DNA of 56,357 nt from Christensenella sp. UBA6406 (GTDB taxonomy: Bacteria; Bacillota; Clostridia; Christensenellales; UBA1242). Below, piece after piece: positions 17,000 through 25,818 of the stretch (the stretch's first letter is position 1; the number at the start of each line of letters is the position of its first letter). A program made the position numbers and the translations under genes. The stretch spans positions 1-56,357 of the forward strand of contig DJPS01000023.1 in NCBI GenBank assembly GCA_002438625.1, read 5' to 3'. The notes under the pieces were generated by a model, which saw only the letters and a program-made list of their open reading frames with translations, searched no databases and was not told the origin of the DNA.

Positions 17000-18359
17000 T
17001 ATTTACCCAACTTTTAAAATATTTTCCCCTCTCTTCATAATTCCTAAATTCATCAAAACTAGCGCAGGCAGGGCTTAATAAAATCACATCGCCAGCACAA
17101 GCATTTTCTTTTGCTGAATTTATAGCATCTATCAACCTATTGTGTGTTTTATAATTATGATATCCAACATTTATTGCACCACTAATTAACTTTTGATTAA
17201 CCTCACCACAAAAATAGCAATTTATATTTTCATTTAAATTTTTAAATAGTTCAGTAAAATCTTCTCCCTTATCACTGCCCCCAAGAATCAAATGTACTCT
17301 ATCATTTTTAAAAGCAGTTAATGCATTTAGTGTAGCATCAATGTTTGTGGCTTTGCTATCATTATAATATTGCACACCATCAATATTTTTAACAAATTCC
17401 AATCTATGCTCTACGGGTTTAAAAGTTTTAAGAGATTCAAAAATATTTTCATATGATATTTCTATTTGTTCACAAATTAAAATTGATGCCAATATATTTA
17501 AATGATTATGATTGCCAACTAAGCGTACATCTTCAAATTTTGCCACAACATTTGCATTGTTTAATTTGTTATTATTTTTAACTAAAAATGATTTATAATA
17601 AGTAAAAGCATCAACATTTTCTTTTTCCAAACTAAACCAAAGTTTTTTCGCTTTACTTTCAAAGTTTATTTCTTTAAAATTAATATCATCAAAATTTAAA
17701 ACACATACATCGTTTCGCTTTTGATTTTTTGCAATATTTAATTTTGATTTATAATATTGCAACACATTTTCATATCGGTTTAAGTGATCAGGATGCAAGT
17801 TTAATATGCAACTAATTTTAGGTCTAAATTTAATTATTGATTCTAATTGAAAGCTACTTAATTCTAAAACTACAACATCATCTTTATTCACTCTTTCAAC
17901 AAATGATATAAAAGGTATTCCAACGTTCCCCCCTATATAGCATATTTTTTCAGATTTAATGATATGGTGAACCAATGAAGTTGTTGTAGTTTTTCCATTT
18001 GTGCCAGTGATTGCAATTATATTTTTTGACTTGCAAAAACGATAAGCAAATTCAATTTCACCCAATACTAATATTTTATGTAATTTTGCCTTTATAAGCA
18101 ATTCGCTATTTAAAGGCACTCCAGGGCTAACAATAATCATATCAAATTTTTTTAAATCAATCTTATTCTCTTCAAAATAAATTGCATTATATTTATTTAT
18201 AATTTCATAACTTTCACCTATTTTTTGAGAATCACCACTTGAAAATATATCATCATATACAAAAACTTTACATTTCTTACTTTTTAGAAAGTCAAGCAGA
18301 GCCTGTCCCGTTCTTGATAAACCATAAATAAGAATATTTTTATTTTTTAATCTAAGCAT
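16989..18359 (-). CDS. murD: UDP-N-acetylmuramoylalanine-D-glutamate ligase
   Basis: MurD adds D-glutamate to UDP-MurNAc-L-Ala in the cytoplasm. The 456-aa protein has the N-terminal Rossmann-like domain (NKNILIYGLSRTGQALLDFL), the ATP loop AITGTNGKTTTTSLV near residue 113, the conserved NLHPDHLNRY, and the C-terminal domain with DSKATNIDATLNAL, LILGGSDKGEDF and LLSPACASFDEFRNYEERGK. Length is normal. GGAGTGAG before the ATG gives a clear start 16 bp after the mraY stop. It overlaps ftsW by 11 bp. Confidence 0.97.
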   Translation of the reverse strand: MLRLKNKNILIYGLSRTGQALLDFLKSKKCKVFVYDDIFSSGDSQKIGESYEIINKYNAIYFEENKIDLKKFDMIIVSPGVPLNSELLIKAKLHKILVLGEIEFAYRFCKSKNIIAITGTNGKTTTTSLVHHIIKSEKICYIGGNVGIPFISFVERVNKDDVVVLELSSFQLESIIKFRPKISCILNLHPDHLNRYENVLQYYKSKLNIAKNQKRNDVCVLNFDDINFKEINFESKAKKLWFSLEKENVDAFTYYKSFLVKNNNKLNNANVVAKFEDVRLVGNHNHLNILASILICEQIEISYENIFESLKTFKPVEHRLEFVKNIDGVQYYNDSKATNIDATLNALTAFKNDRVHLILGGSDKGEDFTELFKNLNENINCYFCGEVNQKLISGAINVGYHNYKTHNRLIDAINSAKENACAGDVILLSPACASFDEFRNYEERGKYFKSWVNNEN

Positions 18360-18375
18360 AACTCACTCCATTAAA

Positions 18376-19377
18376 TTACTTTATGCTAAAATATATGCAA
18401 ATTACACTTACAATTATGCTTATAATTGTGTAGCATACAACAATCTTTGTCTCATTAAAACCTTTTTTCTCAAAATGATGATGTAATGGAGCCATAAGCA
18501 AAATGCGCTTTTTTGTTTTTTTGTAATAAGCGACTTGCAAAATTACTGAAACAGTTGTTATAACAAACATTAAACAAATAAAAGGTAAATATAAATAAAG
18601 CCCACTAAATACGGCAATAGAATTTATGAACCCACCTACGGCAAGAGAGCCCACATCTCCCATAAAAATTTTAGCTTTATAAGAATTAAAAATTAAGAAC
18701 GCCAGCAACGCCCCAACAAAAGCGAAACTTAAAGTTATTAATGAATTTAATTCACCCACTTGAACAGCACTTGCACCCAAATTGTAAACAAAATTGGAAT
18801 ACATTATCATAAAAACAGCAAAAGCACCTATGCAAACCGTTGAAACAGAGCCAGCAAGCCCATCTAGCCCATCCGTTAAATTTACAGCATTTGTAACTGC
18901 TAAATACAAAAAGAACACAATAGGAATAATCCACCAACCTATATCAATTTCGTAAAAACTAAAAGGAACAATTATTGAATTTGGTACAAGTGGCGAATAA
19001 TAGCAGAACAATGCAACAATTAACGCTAGTCCGCCTTGTCCTAAAATCTTTTGAATAGGAGTCAATCCCAAATTTCTATTGAACTTTAATTTAATAAAAT
19101 CATCTAAAAATCCAACAAAACCATAACCCAACGTTACAAGCAGTGTCATTAACATTAAAAATGAATTTTCATTATAAAAAATTATTGCGACAATAGACAA
19201 AGCAGTTAAAAAGATTACCCCACCCATTGTGGGCGTTCCCTGCTTTGAAGTGTGCAGTTCAACATATTCTAAAATATTTTGCCCAAGTTTTTTCTTTCTT
19301 AAATATTTAATTGTAGGTATAGCTATTAATAGTGCAATTACAAATGAGCATATCAACGCAAGTAACCAAATTTTCAT
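18376..19377 (-). CDS. mraY: Phospho-N-acetylmuramoyl-pentapeptide transferase
   Basis: MraY makes lipid I by transferring phospho-MurNAc-pentapeptide to undecaprenyl phosphate. The 333-aa integral membrane protein has about ten hydrophobic segments and the diagnostic sites: TPTMGG, the cluster YGFVGFLDDFIK with the catalytic Asp pair, NAVNLTDGLDGLAG, FMGDVGSLAVGG and APLHHHFEKKGF. The start has an AAAGGA site. Upstream, murE ends 74 bp away and there is no murF between them, which is unusual for a dcw cluster. Confidence 0.97.
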   Translation of the reverse strand: MKIWLLALICSFVIALLIAIPTIKYLRKKKLGQNILEYVELHTSKQGTPTMGGVIFLTALSIVAIIFYNENSFLMLMTLLVTLGYGFVGFLDDFIKLKFNRNLGLTPIQKILGQGGLALIVALFCYYSPLVPNSIIVPFSFYEIDIGWWIIPIVFFLYLAVTNAVNLTDGLDGLAGSVSTVCIGAFAVFMIMYSNFVYNLGASAVQVGELNSLITLSFAFVGALLAFLIFNSYKAKIFMGDVGSLAVGGFINSIAVFSGLYLYLPFICLMFVITTVSVILQVAYYKKTKKRILLMAPLHHHFEKKGFNETKIVVCYTIISIIVSVICIYFSIK

Positions 19378-19451
19378 ATTTCCTTTTTATCTCCATTTTT
19401 ATATAGATGAAATAAATTTTTTTAACGCTTTACTGTTTAAACAAAATTAAA

Positions 19452-20876
19452 TTAAATATACTTTTTAACTTCATCATAATCACTATACGCAACTTTTATT
19501 GCATTTATGTCTTGATATGTCTCCACACCCTTACCACAAATTACTATAATGCTTCCAGACTTAGCAATTTCGTTCGCATACTTAATTGCCTTCGCCCTAT
19601 CACTTTCAATAACAAATGGCACTTTTATTGATTTTGATAAATCGTTTAAAATGTCAGTTTCCTTTTCATACCTTGGATTATCAGATGTTAAAATTATATA
19701 ATCTGCATATTTACTTACAATTGTTCCCATTTCTTCTCTTTTTAAACTATCACGATTTCCACTGCTACCAAAAACAACAATTAAATCATCTGTAAAAGGC
19801 CTAACAGTTGAAAGCACATTATTTAATGCATCTGGTGTATGAGCATAGTCAATACACACAAAATATTGATGTACTTTTATATAGTCCAACCGACCTAAGA
19901 TTTGTGGTGTTTTAGCAATAATTTTTGTTAGCCTTTTTAATTTTATGCCATACACTTTCAAGGTCAGCAATGATGCAAGCACATTATATAGGTTATGCAC
20001 CCCACCATTTGGATATGTAAAGTGGACATTTTCTTCTTTATTAATCATTGCATCAAATTCTATTTTATTCATTAATATTTTTACATTTTCAGCCTTTAAA
20101 TATGCAAGATTTTTTATTGCATAAGATTTGATTTTATTGTTAAATTTAAGCTTCTTTATAAATTCATCATCTGCATTTATAACTACATTCTCGCAATATT
20201 CATTTAAAAATTTGAATTTATAATTTCCATAATTAGTCATTGTTTCAAAAAAATCTAAATGGTCTTGTGTTAAATTTGTAAATATTCCTATTTTAAACTT
20301 TAAGCCGTATATTTTATCAAAATAAACTGAATGTGCGGACACTTCCATAACAACAACTTCAACACCCTCCGCAACCATTTGATTAAAAATTTTATATAAA
20401 TCTAAAACATCTGGCGTTGTTAATTTAGTTTCATATTTTGCATTACCAATGTAATAACCTGTAGTTCCAATCACTCCCACTTTTAACTTTAATTTTTCAA
20501 ATGCATTTTTCAATATAAAAGTTATAGATGTCTTGCCATTCGTGCCTGTAACGCCAATTAAATCCATTTTTTTAGCAGGATTATCATAAAAATTTGATGC
20601 AACTTTACACATTTGTTTTCGCACTGAATCTACCTTTATTTGAATTATGTCATCGCCTAGTCCATTTATAAAATATTCAACTAAAAAAGCTTTACAACCA
20701 TACTCCGCTATCACTTTAACATAATTATGTGCATCATATTTTTCTCCAACAACACAACAAAACAATGCACCTGCTTTAACTTCTTTTGTATTGTCACAAA
20801 TTGATAAAATATCAATATCCTTAAAGTTTTTATATTCAACATTTTCTACATTGCTTAGCAATTTTGAAAGTAACAT
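19452..20876 (-). CDS. murE: UDP-MurNAc-L-Ala-D-Glu ligase MurE, meso-DAP type
   Basis: MurE adds the third stem residue of peptidoglycan. The 474-aa product has the ATP loop GVTGTNGKTSI near 111-120, the substrate region KLTTPD, VMEVSAHSVYFDKIYG, FTNLTQDHLDFFETM, and the C-terminal TSDNPRYEKE. The DNPR motif is the marker of meso-diaminopimelate-adding MurE, as opposed to the lysine-adding enzymes of many cocci, so the wall is predicted to contain meso-DAP. Its start has a GAGGGGAAG site. It lies 28 bp after pbpB. Confidence 0.95.
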   Translation of the reverse strand: MLLSKLLSNVENVEYKNFKDIDILSICDNTKEVKAGALFCCVVGEKYDAHNYVKVIAEYGCKAFLVEYFINGLGDDIIQIKVDSVRKQMCKVASNFYDNPAKKMDLIGVTGTNGKTSITFILKNAFEKLKLKVGVIGTTGYYIGNAKYETKLTTPDVLDLYKIFNQMVAEGVEVVVMEVSAHSVYFDKIYGLKFKIGIFTNLTQDHLDFFETMTNYGNYKFKFLNEYCENVVINADDEFIKKLKFNNKIKSYAIKNLAYLKAENVKILMNKIEFDAMINKEENVHFTYPNGGVHNLYNVLASLLTLKVYGIKLKRLTKIIAKTPQILGRLDYIKVHQYFVCIDYAHTPDALNNVLSTVRPFTDDLIVVFGSSGNRDSLKREEMGTIVSKYADYIILTSDNPRYEKETDILNDLSKSIKVPFVIESDRAKAIKYANEIAKSGSIIVICGKGVETYQDINAIKVAYSDYDEVKKYI

Positions 20877-20904
20877 CTAACTCTTCCCCTCACTTATTTA
20901 AAAT

Positions 20905-22815
20905 TTATGTATTTAATTGAACAACATTACCAACATTTAAAATTGTGCCAGCATTAGGGAATTGACTAACTATAAAATCACCATCCCCACTTATTTCATA
21001 TTGAAGATTTAGTTTAATTAAAGTCTGCACTGCCTTTGCTAAACTTTGTCCAACTAAATTAGGCATTTCAACTGTTGTCTCTTCAACATCAACATTATCA
21101 CTAATTGGTAGATATCCTTTATAATCAATGATACCTTTAATTACTTCTTTTGCGTAAGGAGATGCAGCAATACTTCCATAATAAGAACCCGCTGTAGGTT
21201 CATCAACAATAAATAAAATTACATAATCCGGCTTATCACAAGGGAATGCTCCAAAAAATGAAGCGATATAAATGCCTGCAATTTTGCCATCCACATATTT
21301 TTGCGTTGTTCCCGTTTTCCCACCAACACAATAATTAGGAATAAATGTATTTTTACCCATAGGTCGTGAAACTGCTTCTTCCAAAAACATTCTTATTGTA
21401 GCACTGACATCTTCACTAATAACATTGCGGACTTTCTTATTATTAGCCATATAAACCGTTTTGCCGTTGCAATCCGTTATACTTTTTGCTAAATATGGCG
21501 TCATTAAATTACCACCATTGACAGTTGCGGATAATGCTGTAATTAATTGAATTGGTGTTACAGCAATCGCTTGGCCAAATCCCATTCTTGCCAAATCCAC
21601 TTTTTTTGCAACATTTTTATCCATCATTATACCGCCACTTTCGCCATAAAAATCTATACCCGTTTTTTGCCCAATGCCAAATTTTTCTAGCATTGCGTAA
21701 AAATTGTCTATACCCATTCTTAGTGCCAAATCAATAAAAACACTGTTGCAAGAATTGCAAAAGCCATCCGTGAATGTTTGTTGACCGTGTCCAACTGATT
21801 TCCAACACTTTATTTTATCTCCGTCAACAACACGGTAGCCAGGGTCATAAAATGGGTCAGTCGTTTTCACAACGCCTTCACTTAAAGCACACGCACTTGT
21901 GATTATCTTAAAAGTTGAGCCAGGTTCATATATGTCCACTACTGCCATATTTTTTGCCATTGCCATTAAATTTGATATATCATCCCTTGGAATGTTATTT
22001 AAATCAAAAGAGGGTTTGCTTCCCATTGCTAAAATTTCGCCCGTGTTTGGATTCATAACAATTCCCGTAACCTTTGTTGCTTTTTGTTCTTCTAACGCTT
22101 TTTTCATAGCATCTTCCAAAAGCATTTGAATTTTAGAATCTAATGTAGTTGTTATATTAAGTCCTGGGGTTGATGGCAAATAATAATCTAGTGTGTTATC
22201 TAATTCTATACCCTGAACATCCGCTTGTGTCAAAAGCACGCCATTTATGCCAGTTAGCATTTCATTATAATACGCTTCAATTCCTGACTGCCCCACTCCA
22301 TCAATAGTTGTAAAGCCTAAGACTTGTGAAAATAAATCTCCATAAGGATAATTCCTTATATTATTTTGACTTAAAACAACACCTTTTAAATTTAATGCCT
22401 TTATTTGATTGACTTCATTTTCTTGTGCTTGCATTTTAATTAAAGACTCTGAAACTCCACGATTAACAACTTTTGCATAAACTTTTTCAAAGTCTAAATT
22501 TAAAATTTGACTTAATGCATTGCTAACCGCAACTGCATCATCCACATTTCTTGCTCTAACATAAACATCATAACTTGAAGAGCTTATTGCAATCGCACTG
22601 CCATTTCTATCAAACACAGACCCACGTTTTGCTTTTAATGGGACATCCCTAGTCCATTGGTCAACAGCTTTTGCCTGCAACCACGAGCCATCAATAAGTT
22701 GAATAAATCCTAATCTAAAAACAATTACGACAAACAAAAAAGTTATTAGCATACTTAACACTAATAACCTCTTTTGTAAAAAACCAATTGAATAACGACT
22801 TAAACCTTCTTTCAA
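20905..22815 (-). CDS. pbpB: Class B penicillin-binding protein (FtsI/SpoVD type) with one PASTA domain
   Basis: This is the septal transpeptidase partner of FtsW. I choose a TTG start at 22815, because GGAGG lies eight bases upstream and this leaves a 4-bp gap after ftsL. The open frame extends 15 codons further, but into ftsL. The 636-aa protein has one membrane span near residues 15-40, the PBP dimerisation domain with RGSVFDRNGSAIA, and the transpeptidase triad: SxxK in EPGSTFKI, SxN in NSCNSVF, and KTG in GGKTGTTQK. A single PASTA domain follows at the C-terminus (MPNLVGQSLAKAVQTL to VVQLNT). Several sporulating relatives carry two paralogues here (pbpB and spoVD), and only one is seen. 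Confidence 0.93.
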   Translation of the reverse strand: MKEGLSRYSIGFLQKRLLVLSMLITFLFVVIVFRLGFIQLIDGSWLQAKAVDQWTRDVPLKAKRGSVFDRNGSAIAISSSSYDVYVRARNVDDAVAVSNALSQILNLDFEKVYAKVVNRGVSESLIKMQAQENEVNQIKALNLKGVVLSQNNIRNYPYGDLFSQVLGFTTIDGVGQSGIEAYYNEMLTGINGVLLTQADVQGIELDNTLDYYLPSTPGLNITTTLDSKIQMLLEDAMKKALEEQKATKVTGIVMNPNTGEILAMGSKPSFDLNNIPRDDISNLMAMAKNMAVVDIYEPGSTFKIITSACALSEGVVKTTDPFYDPGYRVVDGDKIKCWKSVGHGQQTFTDGFCNSCNSVFIDLALRMGIDNFYAMLEKFGIGQKTGIDFYGESGGIMMDKNVAKKVDLARMGFGQAIAVTPIQLITALSATVNGGNLMTPYLAKSITDCNGKTVYMANNKKVRNVISEDVSATIRMFLEEAVSRPMGKNTFIPNYCVGGKTGTTQKYVDGKIAGIYIASFFGAFPCDKPDYVILFIVDEPTAGSYYGSIAASPYAKEVIKGIIDYKGYLPISDNVDVEETTVEMPNLVGQSLAKAVQTLIKLNLQYEISGDGDFIVSQFPNAGTILNVGNVVQLNT

Positions 22816-22819
22816 TTGC

Positions 22820-23338
22820 CTAACCTCCAAAAATAGAAGAAACAAATTTGCAAAACTCATTAAACCAATTTGTTTGCTCTGAAACTTCTTTTAACTCAAC
22901 TTTTGGGACATCAACAATCAATATATCATCATTTACTTTTGCATCAGCACTAAAACCAGCATCTTTCGCACGTTCAATTATTGAACTTTCACTTGATAGT
23001 CCTTTAATTTGTGCCTTTAAGTCATTAATTTGTGCTTGCTCACTACCTATCGTCCCTTCAAGAGATGATATGCTAGCACTTAAATTTGACATAGCAATAA
23101 AATTATAAATGAATAAGAACATTAGTAAACTCAAAACCGAAAAGAAGCAAATAATTCTAACTTTACCCAAAACATTCGTTTTTGATTTCGCCACATTTGC
23201 ATTTCTCGCATTTATGCTAGTTTGATTATTATAAATTGAAGATGTCCTTGGTCTATTTTCGTAGCCATAACCATAACCGACATTTGTTGCATATTCATTG
23301 CTAACATTTGTCCCAACAATATTTCTCATTTGCTCCAT
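22820..23338 (-). CDS. ftsL: FtsL-like septum formation protein
   Basis: Position alone (between rsmH and the class B PBP) strongly suggests FtsL, the bitopic scaffold that bridges DivIC and the PBP-FtsW complex. The 172-aa sequence has a polar, Asn- and Tyr-rich cytoplasmic tail of about 55 residues, one transmembrane helix (IICFFSVLSLLMFLFIYNFIAM, about 63-84), and a heptad-bearing periplasmic coiled coil (LSASISSLEGTIGSEQAQIN and following). It is longer than many FtsL proteins (about 110-120 aa) because of the N-terminal tail. GGAGG lies ten bases before the ATG. The last codons, Gly-Gly (GGAGGT), double as the ribosome site of pbpB. Confidence 0.85.
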   Translation of the reverse strand: MEQMRNIVGTNVSNEYATNVGYGYGYENRPRTSSIYNNQTSINARNANVAKSKTNVLGKVRIICFFSVLSLLMFLFIYNFIAMSNLSASISSLEGTIGSEQAQINDLKAQIKGLSSESSIIERAKDAGFSADAKVNDDILIVDVPKVELKEVSEQTNWFNEFCKFVSSIFGG

Positions 23339-23401
23339 ATAATATATTCCTCCATCATTAATTTTATTACTTTTTTATTACTTATAAATTATTTTTTTAG
23401 T

Positions 23402-24334
23402 CTAAATCCTTTCCACTATTCTCAATTTAGCACTATGACTTCTTTTGTTAGTTTCTATTTCTTCTTCTGTTGGCAACATTGCCTTTCTAGTAACTAATTT
23501 AACTTTTGCTCTATGATTACATACACATATAATCGCACTTGGTGGACATATGCAGTCTAAGCTTAAATCTTTAAATGTATGCTTAACAATTCTATCTTCT
23601 AAAGAATGGAAAGTTATAACACATATTCTCCCGCCGACATTTAACCTATCCACCATATCACATAAAGTTTCTTTAAGCCTATTTAGTTCTCCATTAACTT
23701 CAATTCTTATTGCTTGAAAAGTCTTTTTTGCTACACTTCCACCCCTGTTTTTAATTTTAGAAGGATAAACTTCTTCAATTATTTCAACAAGTTGCTTTGT
23801 CGTTTTAATTGGTTCCTTTTCTCTATGTCTTATAATATTTGATGCTATTTTTCTTGAAAATCTTTCATCACCATATTCCCATATAATTCGTGCTAAATCT
23901 TCACAAGCATAACCATTAACAACATCGTATGCAGATAACTCTTGCTCTTTATTCATCCGCATATCCAAACATCCATCATTAATATATGAAAAGCCTCTTT
24001 CCGCATTATCTAATTGATAAGATGACACCCCTAAATCAAGTAAAATTCCATCAACTTTATCAATTCCTAATTCATCCATAATCTTAGCAAAGTTTTTAAA
24101 ATCATTATGAACAATCTTAAAGTTGCTTGAAATTTCACTTAGTTTCTTGCTACTGCTTTCAATGGCATCCAAATCCTTATCAATAGCAATCAATTTTCCA
24201 TTCTTTAATCTTTTTAAAATTTCACTGCTATGTCCTGCTCCGCCCAAAGTGCCATCCACATATATGCCGTTATCTTTTATATTCAATCCTTCAATGCATT
24301 CATTTAGCATAACAGGAAAATGACTAAACTCCAT
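23402..24334 (-). CDS. rsmH: 16S rRNA (cytosine(1402)-N(4))-methyltransferase
   Basis: RsmH (MraW) methylates C1402 of 16S rRNA at the P-site. The 310-aa protein starts FSHFPVMLNECIEGL, then the SAM-binding DGTLGGAGHSSEIL, LIAIDKDLDAI, VDGILLDLGVSSYQLD, the insertion domain, and the C-terminal ITFHSLEDRIVKHTF. Length is typical. Its ATG overlaps the mraZ stop by 11 bp, and AGGAG inside mraZ serves as ribosome site. It is the second gene of the dcw transcript. Confidence 0.97.
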   Translation of the reverse strand: MEFSHFPVMLNECIEGLNIKDNGIYVDGTLGGAGHSSEILKRLKNGKLIAIDKDLDAIESSSKKLSEISSNFKIVHNDFKNFAKIMDELGIDKVDGILLDLGVSSYQLDNAERGFSYINDGCLDMRMNKEQELSAYDVVNGYACEDLARIIWEYGDERFSRKIASNIIRHREKEPIKTTKQLVEIIEEVYPSKIKNRGGSVAKKTFQAIRIEVNGELNRLKETLCDMVDRLNVGGRICVITFHSLEDRIVKHTFKDLSLDCICPPSAIICVCNHRAKVKLVTRKAMLPTEEEIETNKRSHSAKLRIVERI

Positions 24335-24752
24335 ATTGACTTAAATCTCCTAATATAGTATCAAAATCTTCGTTATCATTATACTCTTTCCATTTATCTT
24401 CATCCCAAAGCTCTATTCTATTTCCCACACCAATGCTTACGACATTCTTTTTTATGCCAGCGAATTCTCGCAAATTTTGTGGCAAAATAAATCTACCTTG
24501 AGCATCTTCCTCAACAACAAATGCAGATGAAAACAACATTCTAATTGATTTTTGTGCTTTTACATCACTAAGTGGCACAGACTTCAATTTCTCATTCATA
24601 AGATTTTCCATTTCATCACTGGAATATACAAACAAAGAATTGCTAGACCCTTTCATTATTATATAACCACTTCCAAGTTGGTTTCGTAACTTGGCAGGAA
24701 TTCTTAGTCTATTTTTTTCATCTAGTTGATGATGATATTCACCAAGTAACAT
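24324..24752 (-). CDS. mraZ: Transcriptional regulator MraZ
   Basis: MraZ is a ring-forming DNA-binding protein with two AbrB-like SpoVT domains that represses its own dcw operon. The 142-aa product begins MLLGEYHHQLDEKNRLRIPAK and has the second half-repeat with VEEDAQGRFILPQNLREFAG, the two DxxGR-like signatures of the family (here DEKNRL and DAQGRF). The frame continues nine codons upstream, but a near-perfect AAAGGAGGG immediately before this ATG fixes the start. Three MraZ boxes lie upstream (24818-24845). Confidence 0.96.
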   Translation of the reverse strand: MLLGEYHHQLDEKNRLRIPAKLRNQLGSGYIIMKGSSNSLFVYSSDEMENLMNEKLKSVPLSDVKAQKSIRMLFSSAFVVEEDAQGRFILPQNLREFAGIKKNVVSIGVGNRIELWDEDKWKEYNDNEDFDTILGDLSQYGV

Positions 24753-24799
24753 ACTCCCTCCTTTTGGACATATTTTCACTATCTTATTTTTCTAAAAAT

Positions 24800-24828
24800 A
24801 TTATACAACATTTTTTAACCACTTTCAA
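24800..24828 (-). promoter_or_regulatory. Promoter of the dcw cluster
   Basis: TTGAAA (24823-24828), a 17-bp spacer and a perfect TATAAT (24800-24805) on the minus strand. The -35 lies within the MraZ box array, so bound MraZ would block RNA polymerase. Confidence 0.82.
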
Positions 24829-24845
24829 CCACTTTTGACCACTTT
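24818..24845 (-). promoter_or_regulatory. Three MraZ boxes, 10-bp period
   Basis: Read on the minus strand, AAAGTGGT occurs three times at exactly 10-bp intervals (plus-strand positions 24838-24845, 24828-24835, 24818-24825). Direct GTGG-type repeats one helical turn apart upstream of mraZ are the established MraZ recognition pattern. The last copy abuts and overlaps the -35 box, consistent with autorepression. Confidence 0.85.
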
Positions 24846-24940
24846 TTCTTAAAACAAATGCTCTATTAATTCTTTATAACCTTGAAAAAATAAAAGATAT
24901 AGCCAAATTTATGACAAAAAAATAATCAAAAAATTTTATC

Positions 24941-24979
24941 AAAAAAAGGATTATTTTTTTATTTTACCTTAAATAATCC
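24941..24979 (-). terminator. Rho-independent terminator of ung
   Basis: GGATTATT (24948-24955) pairs with AATAATCC (24972-24979). On the minus strand the stem is followed by a run of seven T. It lies 83 bp past the ung stop and upstream of the mraZ promoter, insulating the dcw cluster. Confidence 0.8.
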
Positions 24980-25061
24980 TAATTTTTTAAAAAATTTGTA
25001 CTATAAACTAACCTTTTACGCTAAAATTAAATTATATAAATTGATTTATAAAGTGCATAAT

Positions 25062-25724
25062 TTAAATTTGCCAATCTATTTCTTCTTTCCCTAAGCTTCT
25101 TAAAATGTCATTAGTTTTTTTGAAATGTCCACAACCTTCAAAGCCATATTTCACAGAAAAAGGGCTTGGATGTGTTGTTTTTAAAACAAAATGTTTTTGC
25201 TTATCAATCATATTTTCATATTCTTGTGCATGCCTACCCCATAAAAGAAAAACTACATTAGATAGATTGTCATTAATCAATTTAACAACCGCACTTGTAA
25301 AAGTCTCCCAACCATATCCCCTATGACTTGCAGGCATTCCCTCATTGACAGTCAATGATGAATTAAGCAATAAGACTCCTTGCTTAGCCCATTTTGTTAG
25401 GTTACCACAATCACTCATTTTATAACCATACTCGCTTTCAATTTCCTTATAAATATTTTTCAAACTAGGCGGTAATTTCACCCCATCGCAAACCGAAAAA
25501 GCAAGCCCATGTGCTTGACCTTTTTCGTGATATGGGTCTTGCCCAATTATCACCACCTTAACTTCATTAAGCGGAGTTAATTTAAATGCGTTATAAATTT
25601 GATTTTTAGGAGGAAAAACATTATGGCTCTTTGAATCTTCCATAACACTGTTTTTTAATTTTATATAATACTCTTTCACCCTTTCTTCATCCAAAAAAGT
25701 TTTCCAATCCATTTGACTTTGCAT
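25062..25724 (-). CDS. ung: Uracil-DNA glycosylase, family 1
   Basis: Ung removes uracil from DNA. The 220-aa protein has the water-activating loop GQDPYHEKGQAHGLAFSV (about 61-78), the Asn-bearing uracil pocket GVLLLNSSLTVNEG, VFLLWGRHAQ, and the minor-groove loop HPSPFS (the usual form is HPSPLS). Length is standard. An AAAGGAG site lies 16 bases before the first ATG, a long spacing. The internal Met5 is a less likely alternative. It forms a base-excision pair with nth just upstream, although a hairpin and a separate nth promoter suggest separate transcripts. Confidence 0.96.
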   Translation of the reverse strand: MQSQMDWKTFLDEERVKEYYIKLKNSVMEDSKSHNVFPPKNQIYNAFKLTPLNEVKVVIIGQDPYHEKGQAHGLAFSVCDGVKLPPSLKNIYKEIESEYGYKMSDCGNLTKWAKQGVLLLNSSLTVNEGMPASHRGYGWETFTSAVVKLINDNLSNVVFLLWGRHAQEYENMIDKQKHFVLKTTHPSPFSVKYGFEGCGHFKKTNDILRSLGKEEIDWQI

Positions 25725-25778
25725 GTCTACTATACATTATCTCCTTTGTAAATTATTAAATTTTGCTCAAAATGATAA

Positions 25779-25817
25779 GTGGATTGTTGTATAATAACTT
25801 AAAATTCAACAATCCAC
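25779..25817. terminator. Perfect hairpin between nth and ung, no T-tract
   Basis: GTGGATTGTTG (25779-25789) and CAACAATCCAC (25807-25817) form a perfect 11-bp stem with a 17-nt loop, two bases from the nth stop codon. The minus-strand continuation is TTATCATTTTG, which lacks a proper T-run. It may be a weak terminator or a 3'-end stabiliser for nth mRNA. Confidence 0.5.
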
Positions 25818-25818
25818 G

